Part shown: positions 17,743 to 27,329 of the stretch, piece after piece | Layout: every line of letters starts with the position of its first letter | Numbering within the stretch: position 1 is the first letter of the stretch | DNA from: Saprospiraceae bacterium | Lineage (GTDB): Bacteria > Bacteroidota > Bacteroidia > Chitinophagales > Saprospiraceae | NCBI GenBank assembly: GCA_016718205.1 | Contig: JADKEB010000001.1 | Span: 124,001-188,000 of the forward strand | Length of the DNA: 64,000 nucleotides | Direction: 5' to 3' | Translations under genes and position numbers: made by a program | The notes under the pieces: model-generated | What the model saw: only the letters and a program-made list of their open reading frames with translations | Database searches by the model: none | What the model was told of the DNA's origin: nothing

Positions 17743-18049
17743 TATTTTCTTTTTTATATTTTAATAATAAAGCCTTGGCTATTTCTATTGCGTTAAGATA
17801 ATCTTTTGTGGACTTATTAATATGACCGTTTAATAAAATCGCATTATTACTTTCTGCAAAATTATCATGATCAATGGTGAAAAGGATGATCCTGAACTCT
17901 TGATTTACTTTAATTCTCAACTCATAAAATGGAGTTCCAATCAATTTCTTAACAATGTCTGAATGAACTCTTTTTTGCTCTATTAAAATTTGAAGCAGAT
18001 ATTGAAACTTTTTTATTAACTTTGGATCATTAGCTTCCACAAAATTCAA
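17735..18049 (-). CDS. RelE/HigB-like toxin (Gp49-like)
   Basis: A 104-residue protein of the RelE/ParE-fold Gp49-like (HigB) group. The typical core is visible in LIGTPFYELRIKVNQEFRIILF, in two pieces around the ELR motif, and in the C-terminal stretch NGHINKSTKDY. Such toxins cut mRNA on the ribosome. The gene overlaps the downstream HTH antitoxin gene. About 70 bp upstream of the start is a short region with the direct repeat GTAACGAATTAGT, at about 18090-18102 and 18111-18123, which might be part of the operator but is otherwise unexplained. Confidence 0.8.
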   Translation of the reverse strand: MNFVEANDPKLIKKFQYLLQILIEQKRVHSDIVKKLIGTPFYELRIKVNQEFRIILFTIDHDNFAESNNAILLNGHINKSTKDYLNAIEIAKALLLKYKKENNE

Positions 18050-18128
18050 ACATTCATCTGATATTTAGACTTTTCTCATGAGAATTGTGTAACGAATTAG
18101 TAACTAAATATGTAACGAATTAGTTTCA

Positions 18129-19184
18129 TTATTTTACCAAATCCTTCACCTTTGCCAAGGTTCTTTCTCGTCTCGGAATACTTTCAGCCTTTACATATCC
18201 TTGATTGGGGTTGCGCTTGACAAAATCCTGGTGATACTCTTCTGCTTCCCAGAATTTTTCAAATGGGACTACCTGCGTAGCAATCGGCTTAGAATATTCC
18301 GGGGTGATTTCTGCTATTTTGTCTTCTATGATGGCTTTTTCAGCATCATTGCTGTAAAAAGCTATAGTCCGGTATTGAGCACCTCTGTCAGGTCCTTGAC
18401 CATTAACGATAGTAGGATCAATCGATGCAAAAAACACTCTGACTAAATCTTCATAGGAAATCACTTTGGGATCATAATATACCTGAAATGCTTCTGCGTG
18501 ACTTGTTCTGCCGCCCCCTACAGATTCATAAGTTGGATTTTTTTCTTTACCACCAGAATAACCGGAGATGACTTCTGATACTCCTTTTATGCTTTCGAAG
18601 ATGGTCTCAGTACACCAGAAACAACCACCGGCAAATGTAGCAACGGCAGTTGTTTTCTTAGCATTTTTAGGAACAAACAGCAACCCATCACCATCTATAC
18701 AATATCGCAATCCGGTAGGTTTTGGACCATCATTGAAGACGTGTCCCAGATGACCATCACATCTTTTGCAAGTCAGAGCATCTCTTACCATACCGTAACT
18801 GTTATCGGTACCAACATTAAGACTTCTCCGATAATAAGGCTGGAAGTAGGATGGCCAGCCACTACCGGAATTAAATTTGGCAAAGGATGAAAATAAAGGA
18901 TTTTTGCAACCAGCACAAACATAGGTACCTTCTTCTTTGACTTCATATAACTCACTGCTGAAAGGACGCTCTGTACCATGCTCCCTGAGAATGTAATACT
19001 GCTTGGGGGTGAGGGATTTTTTCCATTCGGCATCAGATTTTACTACCTTCTCTGTCCATGTGGTATCTATTGTTATATTTTCATAATCCATTTTTGAAGC
19101 AGCGGCTGATGCAACCTTCTTATTCTGTTGGGCACAGGCGCTGAAAGTAATTATTACACAAATAGTTGAAATAAATCTTATCAT
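18129..19184 (-). CDS. msrBA: Bifunctional methionine sulfoxide reductase B/A lipoprotein
   Basis: A 351-residue fusion that repairs both R- and S-methionine sulfoxide in exported proteins. A lipoprotein signal ends at Cys17 (FSAC). The MsrB domain (about 45-172) has the four zinc cysteines Cys90, Cys93, Cys139 and Cys142 and a catalytic cysteine in RYCIDGDG (Cys162). The MsrA domain (about 180-335) has the catalytic motif GCFWC (Cys188). The order B then A is the opposite of that in PilB-type fusions. The lipobox suggests a location on the periplasmic side of an envelope membrane. It is followed closely upstream by the DUF547 gene on the same strand (12 bp). Confidence 0.93.
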   Translation of the reverse strand: MIRFISTICVIITFSACAQQNKKVASAAASKMDYENITIDTTWTEKVVKSDAEWKKSLTPKQYYILREHGTERPFSSELYEVKEEGTYVCAGCKNPLFSSFAKFNSGSGWPSYFQPYYRRSLNVGTDNSYGMVRDALTCKRCDGHLGHVFNDGPKPTGLRYCIDGDGLLFVPKNAKKTTAVATFAGGCFWCTETIFESIKGVSEVISGYSGGKEKNPTYESVGGGRTSHAEAFQVYYDPKVISYEDLVRVFFASIDPTIVNGQGPDRGAQYRTIAFYSNDAEKAIIEDKIAEITPEYSKPIATQVVPFEKFWEAEEYHQDFVKRNPNQGYVKAESIPRRERTLAKVKDLVK

Positions 19185-19196
19185 GTTTTTTTGTTC

Positions 19197-19901
19197 TTAT
19201 TTTTTATCATTTAATGACCAATCATACTCTTTAAATATTATCACGGCATTATTGTTTATTTTTGTAGTACTATATTTAATTACGAAGGTCTTGATATCTC
19301 CAAAGTCCACAGCATACCAATCAAAAATCTTAGATAAAGTTACTTTTGTTGTCGTGATGGTTTGATACTTTGTATTACTAATAAATTTTTTTGTCACTGC
19401 CTCCAACTGACTGTCTAGTGTTTTTGCTACAAATGCAGCGTTTAAAAGTGGAGGACATGACTTTGCCCCACAATTGACGGCAAAGTGTATCCTTGCATCT
19501 TTAAATTGCGGGCGTATGATATCGTTTTCGATGTTGTTTAACGAATATTTATTGCCACCGATTGTAATCCTTTTGACGTCCCACGGCTTGCCACCATCGA
19601 GATTTCGGATACTCTTCAGTGGATAATTATTGACTATGAGATCTATGGTAAAGGCATTGTAAGCGTTGATCCAGAATGCCAGCTGATCATTTTTGCTCCA
19701 TGTAGTGGATACTGTTACTATTGAAAAGGACCTGACTATACTATCCAATGATTTTTTATTGGCTTTGATGGATTTATAATCTACATCACCCGTTGCTGAC
19801 ACATATTTTTTGAGAAAAGTATCCCAAGTTTTGTAGTCTGGTTGGGCAAATGATGAATAAAAGCTTGTAATAATGAATAAAAAAAGGATAAAAAATCTCA
19901 T
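19197..19901 (-). CDS. DUF547 family exported protein
   Basis: A 234-residue protein with a signal peptide ending near SSFAQ. It contains the hallmarks of DUF547: FWINAYNAFTI near residue 95, NNIENDIIRP near 140 and IHFAVNCGAKSCPPL near 155-170, with two conserved cysteines. The molecular function of the family is not established. The gene is 12 bp upstream of the Msr fusion on the same strand, so the two are probably co-transcribed. A T9SS relic ends 3 bp upstream of its start. Confidence 0.85.
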   Translation of the reverse strand: MRFFILFLFIITSFYSSFAQPDYKTWDTFLKKYVSATGDVDYKSIKANKKSLDSIVRSFSIVTVSTTWSKNDQLAFWINAYNAFTIDLIVNNYPLKSIRNLDGGKPWDVKRITIGGNKYSLNNIENDIIRPQFKDARIHFAVNCGAKSCPPLLNAAFVAKTLDSQLEAVTKKFISNTKYQTITTTKVTLSKIFDWYAVDFGDIKTFVIKYSTTKINNNAVIIFKEYDWSLNDKK

Positions 19902-19904
19902 GCT

Positions 19905-20261
19905 TTATATTTTTATGAATTTTTGTATGGGTCCAGAATTCTCACCTTGTACATGAAATAAATCTGGCCCCTTCGGAAGCATACTTACATCTATGGTATC
20001 AGTTTCTTGATTTGATATGGCGGAGAACATTTCCTGACCAGAGTTGTATTATAAATAACTAATTTTTTTGCCGATTTGTTACTGTTGACATGGATTTTTA
20101 ATGTTGAGTTGGTTGGATTTGGGGCTAAAGTAAACAGATCCGCTGTCTTTTATTGCTGCATTTACACAGGTAAAAAAAGTAAAAGATCGTGCTTGTACGC
20201 TCTTATACAACAAATAGACAGTTAGTAGGATATAAAATAACCAAGTAGGCCAATACATCAT
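19905..20261 (-). pseudogene. Relic of a T9SS type A sorting domain
   Basis: Read across three frames, the minus strand gives VYFSPKSNQLNIKNP, then VNSNKSAKKLVIYNT, then GQEMFSAISNQETDTIDVS followed by MLPKGPDLFHVQGENSG and a terminal FIKI before TAA at 19905-19907. The order and motifs are those of a T9SS type A C-terminal sorting domain, interrupted by at least two frameshifts (near 20085 and 20035). The upstream part up to 20261 is open but unlike any family I know. This is the tail of a lost secreted protein. Confidence 0.5.
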
Positions 20262-20357
20262 TTAATTTATCAATTTGCCAAGCCAAATGGGCGTTCTATC
20301 TACTTTAATGTCCTGCATTTAAAATTTCTGATTGATTTATTCGGTTTGATATATCAG

Positions 20358-21170
20358 CTACAAATCAGCAAAAAAGGCAAATGATAGTGATGGAGTCGCT
20401 TGAATATTTCTCGATGTTGCTCCGGCTCCTGCACCTCTTAAGGCTATACCAAATTTGGGTTTGATATAGTACATCAATTCTACAGCTGGCGAAAAGTAGG
20501 CAACATTATTTGAAAATAATCCTGTTCTGGTCAAAGGGGCTTTACCGTTGTCCATAGGAGAAACACCTGAAAATTTGAGCATTGCCAATAACTTGTTTTG
20601 TAAAAATTTATAGCCAAATTCCGCATCAAATCTGATTTCGTCAGAATAATCTTTGCTTCTATTATTAAAACCCACACCGCCTTGCAACCACCAGTTGCCT
20701 TTGCCAACACCAGACGCTAATTTTACAATTTGATTAAACTCTCCATCACCAGTATAAAGTTGATTGGCATCTTTATTGTCGCCAGAAGGAATTCCAAACA
20801 TTACAGTCACTGCCAAAGGGAATTTTTCTTTTGAAATCGCATAACGGAAGCCTAAATCCACATCACCAAAACCCGCATTGGAAGCCTTTTGACCTAAAGC
20901 CGATGCTTTAAGAGAGTTGCTCTGAAGTAAGGGAATATAACCGACAGCTGTAATTTTATTGGTAATGCCATATTCGCCATAAAAACTTACCGTATTAAAA
21001 CTATAATCTTGAAAATCTACCACTTCAGATTTATCATTGAATAGTTTATTGCCTGTGATAGATGTAAAATCAAGCTTCAGAAAGCTTTTTCCTTTTTCTT
21101 TGGTCCAAGCCTGACCATTTGCATTAATTACTGTAAAAAGAAGGCTAAAGGTCACTAAGAGATGTTTCAT
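20358..21170 (-). CDS. Outer-membrane beta-barrel protein
   Basis: A 270-residue protein with a signal peptide ending at NANGQ, followed by alternating hydrophobic strands rich in Gly, Tyr and Phe (such as NTVSFYGEYGI and LGFRYAIS) and ending in SLSFAFFADL, with aromatic residues near the terminus as in outer-membrane barrels. I recognise no specific transporter family. It stands alone on this strand with ordinary flanks. It could be a transporter or a structural barrel. Confidence 0.7.
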   Translation of the reverse strand: MKHLLVTFSLLFTVINANGQAWTKEKGKSFLKLDFTSITGNKLFNDKSEVVDFQDYSFNTVSFYGEYGITNKITAVGYIPLLQSNSLKASALGQKASNAGFGDVDLGFRYAISKEKFPLAVTVMFGIPSGDNKDANQLYTGDGEFNQIVKLASGVGKGNWWLQGGVGFNNRSKDYSDEIRFDAEFGYKFLQNKLLAMLKFSGVSPMDNGKAPLTRTGLFSNNVAYFSPAVELMYYIKPKFGIALRGAGAGATSRNIQATPSLSFAFFADL

Positions 21171-21332
21171 TATAATTTAAGTTTTAAATTGTGTACTAAA
21201 AAATATTTTTAAAGCACAATGATATTATACAATTAACACAAATGTATCACAGCTAGGAATTGTGATTTGATAATTTCCTGATACAATAAATGATTAGGAA
21301 GTAGTTTTTTAATTTCATAATCAAATACCAAT

Positions 21333-21605
21333 TCACTTGTAATGCCCCAAAGCAGAGACTACGATTACAATCACTTCTTCTTCCAGTATCTGATAGATCA
21401 ATCTGTCTTTTTGGTTGAGTTTTCTGCTCCAAAAGCCCGAAAGCTCATATTTTAGTTGCTCAGGATTTCCGATTCCTGTCGAAGGGTGTTTTTCAAGTTC
21501 TTCTATAATTTTGGAAAATTTAGAAATATCAGCTTTGTTACCAGATTTTAAAATAATTTTTACATGGCTATCTGCTCTTTTAGTGAAATTTATTCGGTAT
21601 TTCAT
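21333..21605 (-). CDS. YoeB/RelE-type mRNA interferase toxin
   Basis: A 90-residue toxin of the Txe/YoeB group. Recognisable features are HPSTGIGNPEQLKYEL in the middle, FWSRKLNQKDRLIYQI with the conserved Arg, and a C-terminal SALGHYK that carries the catalytic His-Tyr pair. Family members cut mRNA in the ribosomal A site. The start overlaps the upstream antitoxin gene by 4 bp (ATGA). It looks intact. Confidence 0.88.
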   Translation of the reverse strand: MKYRINFTKRADSHVKIILKSGNKADISKFSKIIEELEKHPSTGIGNPEQLKYELSGFWSRKLNQKDRLIYQILEEEVIVIVVSALGHYK

Positions 21606-21835
21606 TTACCAAATAGTTCTTTCTTATATTCATCAGTAAGTTCAATGTAATTGCCTGCTTTATACTCTTCCATGCTCGAAAGTATCTTCTTTACAAATTC
21701 TGGATTATATTGTTTTTCCCTTTTCTTTGATAAAGATTTTGGCTTTTTCACTTCAAAAGTGATGTTCAATTCCTTAAGAAAATCTTTCAGGGCTGTCAGT
21801 TTTTCCTTTTCTGTATGAATGATCAAGGTCTCCAT
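21602..21835 (-). CDS. Antitoxin partner of the YoeB-type toxin
   Basis: A 77-residue protein starting METLIIHTEKEKLTALKDFL, with a charged C-terminal half containing YKAGNYIELTDEYKKELFG. It resembles the small antitoxins found with YoeB/RelE toxins in Bacteroidota (DUF2683-like). The ATGA overlap with the toxin gene supports the pairing. No HTH motif is obvious. Confidence 0.78.
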   Translation of the reverse strand: METLIIHTEKEKLTALKDFLKELNITFEVKKPKSLSKKREKQYNPEFVKKILSSMEEYKAGNYIELTDEYKKELFGK

Positions 21836-22070
21836 GCGTAAAAATTTGATGTAAAAATAAGGATATTTTCTTTAACGAATTTAATATATTCGGTACTTAT
21901 TTTATTGCATAAACCATAATCCATTGATATACACCCAAAAGAAGAGTATAAAATACTTTTAAGCAATATATTCAAAAGAAAGAAATAGATACTTGCAAGG
22001 CACAGATCGTTAACCGATTTTGATCATTCTTATGTCACAAGGTAAAAATTATAAAACCTGTAATGGAATC

Positions 22071-22301
22071 TTATCGAATTCTGTTTTTCAACTCTCTTAT
22101 AAAATCGGGAGTTACTGAAGGTCTTCTGACATTGTTGCGTACAAATTCTCTGAAATCCTTTTCACTGTTGAGTATCCTGGTGGACTTTGGATCCGACTCG
22201 ACTTGAGTGATAAAGTTTTTTTGATCTTCAGCTGACAATTCATTATCTAGGAATAAATTTATCTGTTGGCGAAGTGATTTTACTGAGTCAAAACTTCTCA
22301 T
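22071..22301 (-). CDS. Small putative anti-sigma factor
   Basis: A 76-residue, acidic, helical protein containing NLFLDNELSAEDQKNFI, the N-terminal motif seen in short anti-sigma factors of Bacteroidota. It lacks the HxxxCxxC zinc motif and has no membrane segment. It lies 73 bp downstream of the ECF sigma factor gene on the same strand, the usual place for its regulator. The function is inferred from position. Confidence 0.65.
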   Translation of the reverse strand: MRSFDSVKSLRQQINLFLDNELSAEDQKNFITQVESDPKSTRILNSEKDFREFVRNNVRRPSVTPDFIRELKNRIR

Positions 22302-22374
22302 GTTTTTTTATTTTTAACAATTCAATATTTTAAAATGCGCAGAATGCAGGTTTTAGCATATGGATGCCTGGTTT

Positions 22375-23019
22375 TTACTCTTCTTCGTCTATATCTTGTT
22401 TCTTAGACCCTCTCATATCTTTATAACCCATCTTTAATGCATATTTTTTGAGCATTTCTTTGAGCATATTTCGAGCTCTGAATAGCCTTGATCTGACAGT
22501 TCCAATCGGCAATTCAAGGATTTTGGCAATTTCTTCGTATGAAAAATGTTCAATATCGCACAGAAGAATTACAGTCCTGAATTCATAAGGCAGCGCATTG
22601 AGTGCTATCGTTACCTCATCCCCCATCGAATTATCAAATATATCATGGCGTATATCATTATATGCACCTTTACTTCCTTCTTCACTATCCTTGTAACCCG
22701 TTACTTCATCAATATCAACCTTGATGGGTTGTCTGATTTTTTTCCGGTATTCGTTTATATAAGCATTCTTAAGTATCTTAAACAACCAAGCCTTCGCATT
22801 AGTTCCCGCATCATAATTTTCCAGAAATTTATGTGCTTTAAGATAAGTCTCTTGCACAAGATCATTGGCATCGTCTTCGTTGTAGGTAAGGTGATATGCA
22901 AATGTCTTCAGTGCCTCCATGTGCGGAAACAACTCTTCTTCAAATATCTGCTCACGTTTACTTTTAGGCACGATTTCGTATTTTCCGGGTAAAAGTAGGA
23001 TATTTTTTGGAATTGCCAT
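22375..23019 (-). CDS. ECF-type RNA polymerase sigma factor
   Basis: From the ATG at 23019 the protein has 214 residues and starts MAIPKNILLLPGKYEIVPK. An upstream in-frame start at 23184 would add 55 residues unlike any sigma factor and run into the divergent gene. The sigma region 2 motif ANDLVQETYLKAHKFLENYD is near residues 50-70, and region 4 has LPYEFRTVILLCDIEHFSYE followed by EIAKILELPIGTVRSRLF. It would direct RNA polymerase to a stress or envelope regulon. It is followed by a putative anti-sigma factor and transcribed divergently from the TonB-type receptor, so it may control that gene. Confidence 0.92.
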   Translation of the reverse strand: MAIPKNILLLPGKYEIVPKSKREQIFEEELFPHMEALKTFAYHLTYNEDDANDLVQETYLKAHKFLENYDAGTNAKAWLFKILKNAYINEYRKKIRQPIKVDIDEVTGYKDSEEGSKGAYNDIRHDIFDNSMGDEVTIALNALPYEFRTVILLCDIEHFSYEEIAKILELPIGTVRSRLFRARNMLKEMLKKYALKMGYKDMRGSKKQDIDEEE

Positions 23020-23183
23020 ATAGAGAATTAGGAATTTTGAGATATGCGAGAAAAGATGTAATATGAGATTTGAGATAGGAAAATATATTTCATCGCCAAA
23101 ATATGGTTTGTTGTCTACTTTTAGGAAGGTTAAAACAACATAAAAGAATTTGTTCTGTCTAAGTCTTAAATATAGTATATACA

Positions 23184-25685
23184 ATGAATCGTTTACACAC
23201 TTTGAAATCTCTCTTATTGCTCTCTTTAATATTCAGCGCTATTTCTGTATGGGCCCAAAAACCAACAGGGGATAGAAACGAAAGTATGAAAATAGGTCGG
23301 GTATTCGGAAAAGTACTTGACAATACCGGAAAACATCCTTTGGCCTATGCCACAGTGATGGTGGTGCGCACTGATGCCAATGGCGAAGAAAAACTATTGG
23401 AAGGCAATCTGACAGAAGAAAATGGAGAATTTAATATAAAAGGCCTGCCACTAGGTCCATTGACAGTCAAAATCAACTATGTTGGCAATAAAGACATCGT
23501 AAAAAAAATAAAGCTTACTCCTCCCAATAATACTGAATTGGATCTTGGTAACCTTGTCATGGCTGTTGATGCGCAGGTACTTTCAGAAGTAGAAATAAAG
23601 GCGGAAAAAGTCACTACTATGATCAGCCTTGAAAAAAGAGTATTTAATGTAGATAAAAATATCACTGCTGCAGGCGGAACAGCTGAAGATGTGCTCAAAA
23701 ATGTTCCAACTATTACTGTAGATATGGATGGTGGTGCCAAACTCCGGGATAAAAATACAACCATATATGTAGATGGAAAACCTTCACTGATGTCCCTCAA
23801 TCAGATACCTGCAGACCAGATAGAATCAGTAGAAGTCATATCCAATCCATCTGCAAAATATGAAGCTGCAACCACAGGTGGTATAGTGAATATCATCCTT
23901 AAGAAAAACCGAAAGGCAGGATATAATGGCTCTGTCAGTCTGGGAGTGGGAAATCAAGACAGGTACAACGGATCAGCAAATCTGAATACGAATGAAGGCA
24001 AGTGGAATCTGTCATCTTTTTATAGCTTCAATACTTCAAATGTCCCTAACACCGCTTATTTGAACCGAACAAACTTACAGTCAAACGGACAGGTAAGAGA
24101 CTATTTTAATCAAAACAGCAATATAGATTCTAAAAATCTGTTTCATTCCGGCAGAATAAATTTTGACTATCAGGTAAACAATAGAAATGTTCTGTCACTA
24201 AGTGGCTCAATCAATAATGGCCAATTCAATAATGCAACAACACAAGACTATGAGTTCTTAACGTCGAATCTGCAACAAACAGAATATGGTACCAGACTAC
24301 AAAAGTCAAAAAACACCTTTCAAAGAAACAATGTAGAAACACAATGGCGCAAAAACTACACCAAAAAGAATAAATCTCTCACGATGTTGGCTAACTATGC
24401 CTGGGGCAATGGTTCAAACCTGGGAGATTGGGTGACTTCAGCATTCAATGGCGAAAGCACCGTACTCCCGGATTTTCCGGAATATGTAGATATCAACGGG
24501 GAGAATGTCAATAAACAGGGAGTAGTGCAACTTGATTATGTCAATCCGCTCAGTGACAGTTCAAGAATAGAAATGGGATTCCGTAGTTTTTTGAGTTCAC
24601 GTGATCAAAAGTATTTTTTCAATCAATTGGATAACACTTCAAAGGAGTTTATTCTACAAAAACAATTTTCGCAAAACACCATCATCGACGAAAATATACA
24701 TGCCGCCTACATCACCTACTCCGGCAAAATGAAATATAATATTTTGTATCAGGCTGGTCTGCGATTTGAATATTCTGATATGAACGGGAAGTCACTTATG
24801 GATGGTTTTGGAGATTTTGGTTATACTTATCCGAAAGGTAATTCCACTGATATACTGAGATCATTGTTTCCATCGCTTTATGTCACTAAACAATTCAATG
24901 AAAACACAGAATTGGGAGTGAACTTCAGCAGAAAAATACAAAGACCCAATTACAGAATGCTCATGCCGGGTGTGATGTCAGCAGACAGACAAAACTTAAC
25001 CATAGGTAACCCCAACCTCCAGCCGGAATTTATCAATCTTGCAGAATTAAACTTAAACAAAAAATTCGGTCAAAACAATTGGTTATCTACCCTTTATTTC
25101 AGCAATGAAACCAATACACTGAAGCCTTTAATACTTCCATCACCTTCTGACCCGACGGTGCTGATCACCACATTTGTCAATGGAGAGCATGAAATCACTT
25201 ATGGTCTGGACAATACTTTGCGTATGTCAATCAGTAAAAAGTTTGAACTGATGCTCAATGCCAACTTTTTCAGATTTAACGTAGCCGTGGATACATTTAC
25301 CAATTCCGGTTTTACGGGTAATGCCAAGGCAAGTATCAGCTACAAACTTCCTGCTAATTTTTCTATTCAGGTCAATGCAGGGTATGATGGTAACAGACCA
25401 ATACCACAAGGGGAGCGCAGAGGCATCGCCTTTGCTGACTTTGCATTAAAGAAGACAATGTTTAAAAATGGAACCAGCTTGACAATCAACATCAGCGATG
25501 TTTTCAATACAAGAAAAGACATCACTATATTCGAACAACCAACTTACATTCAAGAGAGCATGAGAAGGCGTGAAACCAGATTTTTCCGTCTTACCATTCA
25601 GGTTCCTTTTGGTAAAACAGATGGATCTATATTCAGAAAGCAGGGAAGGCGTCCGAATGGCGATGATCAGGGAGATGAATATTAA
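23184..25685 (+). CDS. TonB-dependent receptor-like outer membrane protein
   Basis: An 833-residue outer-membrane receptor. A signal peptide ends in VWAQ. A carboxypeptidase-regulatory-like domain spans about residues 38-130 (GKVLDNTGKHPLAYATVMVV) and a plug domain about 140-235 (KNVPTITVDMDGGAKLRDKN and VEVISNPSAKYEAATTGGI). The rest is a long barrel of the OMP beta-barrel family common in Bacteroidota. No Ton box is obvious. The start is 165 bp from the divergently transcribed sigma factor gene, and a kinase/regulator pair follows on the same strand 30 bp downstream. The ligand is unknown. Confidence 0.88.
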   Translation: MNRLHTLKSLLLLSLIFSAISVWAQKPTGDRNESMKIGRVFGKVLDNTGKHPLAYATVMVVRTDANGEEKLLEGNLTEENGEFNIKGLPLGPLTVKINYVGNKDIVKKIKLTPPNNTELDLGNLVMAVDAQVLSEVEIKAEKVTTMISLEKRVFNVDKNITAAGGTAEDVLKNVPTITVDMDGGAKLRDKNTTIYVDGKPSLMSLNQIPADQIESVEVISNPSAKYEAATTGGIVNIILKKNRKAGYNGSVSLGVGNQDRYNGSANLNTNEGKWNLSSFYSFNTSNVPNTAYLNRTNLQSNGQVRDYFNQNSNIDSKNLFHSGRINFDYQVNNRNVLSLSGSINNGQFNNATTQDYEFLTSNLQQTEYGTRLQKSKNTFQRNNVETQWRKNYTKKNKSLTMLANYAWGNGSNLGDWVTSAFNGESTVLPDFPEYVDINGENVNKQGVVQLDYVNPLSDSSRIEMGFRSFLSSRDQKYFFNQLDNTSKEFILQKQFSQNTIIDENIHAAYITYSGKMKYNILYQAGLRFEYSDMNGKSLMDGFGDFGYTYPKGNSTDILRSLFPSLYVTKQFNENTELGVNFSRKIQRPNYRMLMPGVMSADRQNLTIGNPNLQPEFINLAELNLNKKFGQNNWLSTLYFSNETNTLKPLILPSPSDPTVLITTFVNGEHEITYGLDNTLRMSISKKFELMLNANFFRFNVAVDTFTNSGFTGNAKASISYKLPANFSIQVNAGYDGNRPIPQGERRGIAFADFALKKTMFKNGTSLTINISDVFNTRKDITIFEQPTYIQESMRRRETRFFRLTIQVPFGKTDGSIFRKQGRRPNGDDQGDEY

Positions 25686-25715
25686 AACAGTCTTGTCAAA
25701 AATCTGTAACACAAC

Positions 25716-26735
25716 ATGAAGTTCAATCTGACTAATGTCCATAAAAAGATACTCTTCCACATAAGCCTGTGGGGCATATGGCTGTATCTGACTTTATCAA
25801 ATGTCAATGATGCAGACTTCAACAATAGATTTATTCTGATTGCTTCATTAATTGTTTTTACACATTTGCCTTTATTTGTTTTCAATACAGAGTGGCTCAT
25901 TCCAAATATACTCCACAAAAAAGGGGTCAATTTTTATTTCTGGTCTTTAATGCTGGCCATTGTTCTGTTAAGTTTTGTTCATAGCTTCATTTTTCACACA
26001 GTCAATGATATGCTTGGGGTGGAGATGAAACGAGGATACAAATCATATAAAGGAACCATAGCCATTATACTCGTAGCTGCTATCAGTACGGGTTATGGTT
26101 TGCTCAATGATTTTGCCAAACAGTCGCGCATCAAAGAAGAAAAGGAAAAAGAAAAACTCCAGTCAGAACTCTCTTTTTTAAGATCTCAGATCAGCCCGCA
26201 TTTTATTTTTAATGTGTTGAATAGTATCATTTTTCTGATCAGGTCGAATGCACAACTTGCTGAAACAGTCACGCTCAAACTTTCTGAACTTATGAGGTAT
26301 ATGCTCTATGAAACCGGCAATGAACGGATTTCATTGGTGAATGAGCTGTCTTATCTCAATAATTATATAGATTTGCAGAAAATCCGGTTTGAAGAAGATG
26401 TTGATATCCAATACAAATTGGAGGGCGATCCAAAAAATTTGATCATTGAACCTATGCTTCTTATTCCCTTTGTTGAAAATGCTTTTAAACATGGAGTAGG
26501 TATGATACAGGACCCTTTCATTTCTATTGAAGTAAAAATAATGGATGCAGATCTGGAATTTTCAGTCAAAAATAAAATAACCCCGGAAACTGTCAATGAA
26601 AAAGATGCCAGCACAGGAATAGGTTTGAAAAATGTGCAACGCCGACTTGAGTTGATCTATCCGCATACCCACCATCTAACCACTTCGTCTGAAAATGGCT
26701 GTTTTGAAGCTTACCTGAAACTTTCATTAAAGTAA
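25716..26735 (+). CDS. LytS/YehU-type sensor histidine kinase
   Basis: A 339-residue sensor kinase. Four membrane segments fill the N-terminal 130 residues and are followed by a coiled linker (KEEKEKEKLQSEL). The His_kinase motif ISPHFIFNVLN carries the phospho-accepting His162, and the ATP-binding part has PFVENAFKHGVG near 255 and GIGLKNVQRRLEL near 305. The gene starts 30 bp after the receptor gene and ends 6 bp before the LytTR regulator gene, so all three are probably one operon. It should phosphorylate the regulator in response to an envelope signal. Confidence 0.92.
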   Translation: MKFNLTNVHKKILFHISLWGIWLYLTLSNVNDADFNNRFILIASLIVFTHLPLFVFNTEWLIPNILHKKGVNFYFWSLMLAIVLLSFVHSFIFHTVNDMLGVEMKRGYKSYKGTIAIILVAAISTGYGLLNDFAKQSRIKEEKEKEKLQSELSFLRSQISPHFIFNVLNSIIFLIRSNAQLAETVTLKLSELMRYMLYETGNERISLVNELSYLNNYIDLQKIRFEEDVDIQYKLEGDPKNLIIEPMLLIPFVENAFKHGVGMIQDPFISIEVKIMDADLEFSVKNKITPETVNEKDASTGIGLKNVQRRLELIYPHTHHLTTSSENGCFEAYLKLSLK

Positions 26736-26741
26736 TACAAC

Positions 26742-27329
26742 TTGAAACTGAAATGTATCATAGTCGATGACGAAAGTCTTGCAAGAAAATTGATAGAAGA
26801 CAATATCCATCAACTACCGTTTTTGGAGCTGATAGCCACTTGCAAAAATCCTTTCGAAGCCATGCAGGTGCTGCAGGAAAAAGAAGTGGATCTGATGTTT
26901 CTGGATATACAGATGCCCGGTATGCTGGGTACAACATTTTTGCAGGGTCTCAGACATCGCCCTATGGTCATTTTTGTCACAGCATACTCCAACTATGCCG
27001 TAGAAAGTTATGACCTCGATGTAGTGGATTATCTACTGAAACCTGTGAGTCAGGAAAGATTTACAAAAGCATGCTACAAGGCACTTGAAGAGAAGCAAAA
27101 GAGTATGGCAGTCACTCAGGAATCTTCAGTGCAGGATCAATCCCTCGATATGGATACTATTTTTGTGAATAGCGAATATTCTATAGTCAAAGTATCAATA
27201 AGTACCATCACTTATGTAGAAAGTATGAAAGATTATGTCAAAATATATACTACTACATCTTCAAAAGCTATCATCACTAAAAGCACGCTGAAAGGTATTG
27301 AAGAACGTCTTCCGGATAAAAATTCATGA
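26742..27329 (+). CDS. LytTR response regulator, frameshifted near the C-terminus
   Basis: The receiver domain is complete: Asp9/Asp10 in IIVDDES, phospho-acceptor Asp55 in LMFLDIQMPG, and Lys in YLLKP. The DNA-binding LytTR domain begins at about residue 135 (DTIFVNSEYSIVKV) and reaches KGIEERLPDK, where the frame ends early at 27329. One extra A in the A5 run at 27316-27320 would restore a 243-residue protein that ends at 27472. As written, the last part of the LytTR domain is missing, so the regulator would probably not bind DNA. It is either a recent mutation or a base-calling error. It is the partner of the kinase 6 bp upstream. Confidence 0.85.
   Translation: MKLKCIIVDDESLARKLIEDNIHQLPFLELIATCKNPFEAMQVLQEKEVDLMFLDIQMPGMLGTTFLQGLRHRPMVIFVTAYSNYAVESYDLDVVDYLLKPVSQERFTKACYKALEEKQKSMAVTQESSVQDQSLDMDTIFVNSEYSIVKVSISTITYVESMKDYVKIYTTTSSKAIITKSTLKGIEERLPDKNS

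Noticed and set aside
22546..22992. 148-residue plus-strand open frame
   Set aside because: It is antisense to the sigma factor gene, whose motifs are unmistakable.
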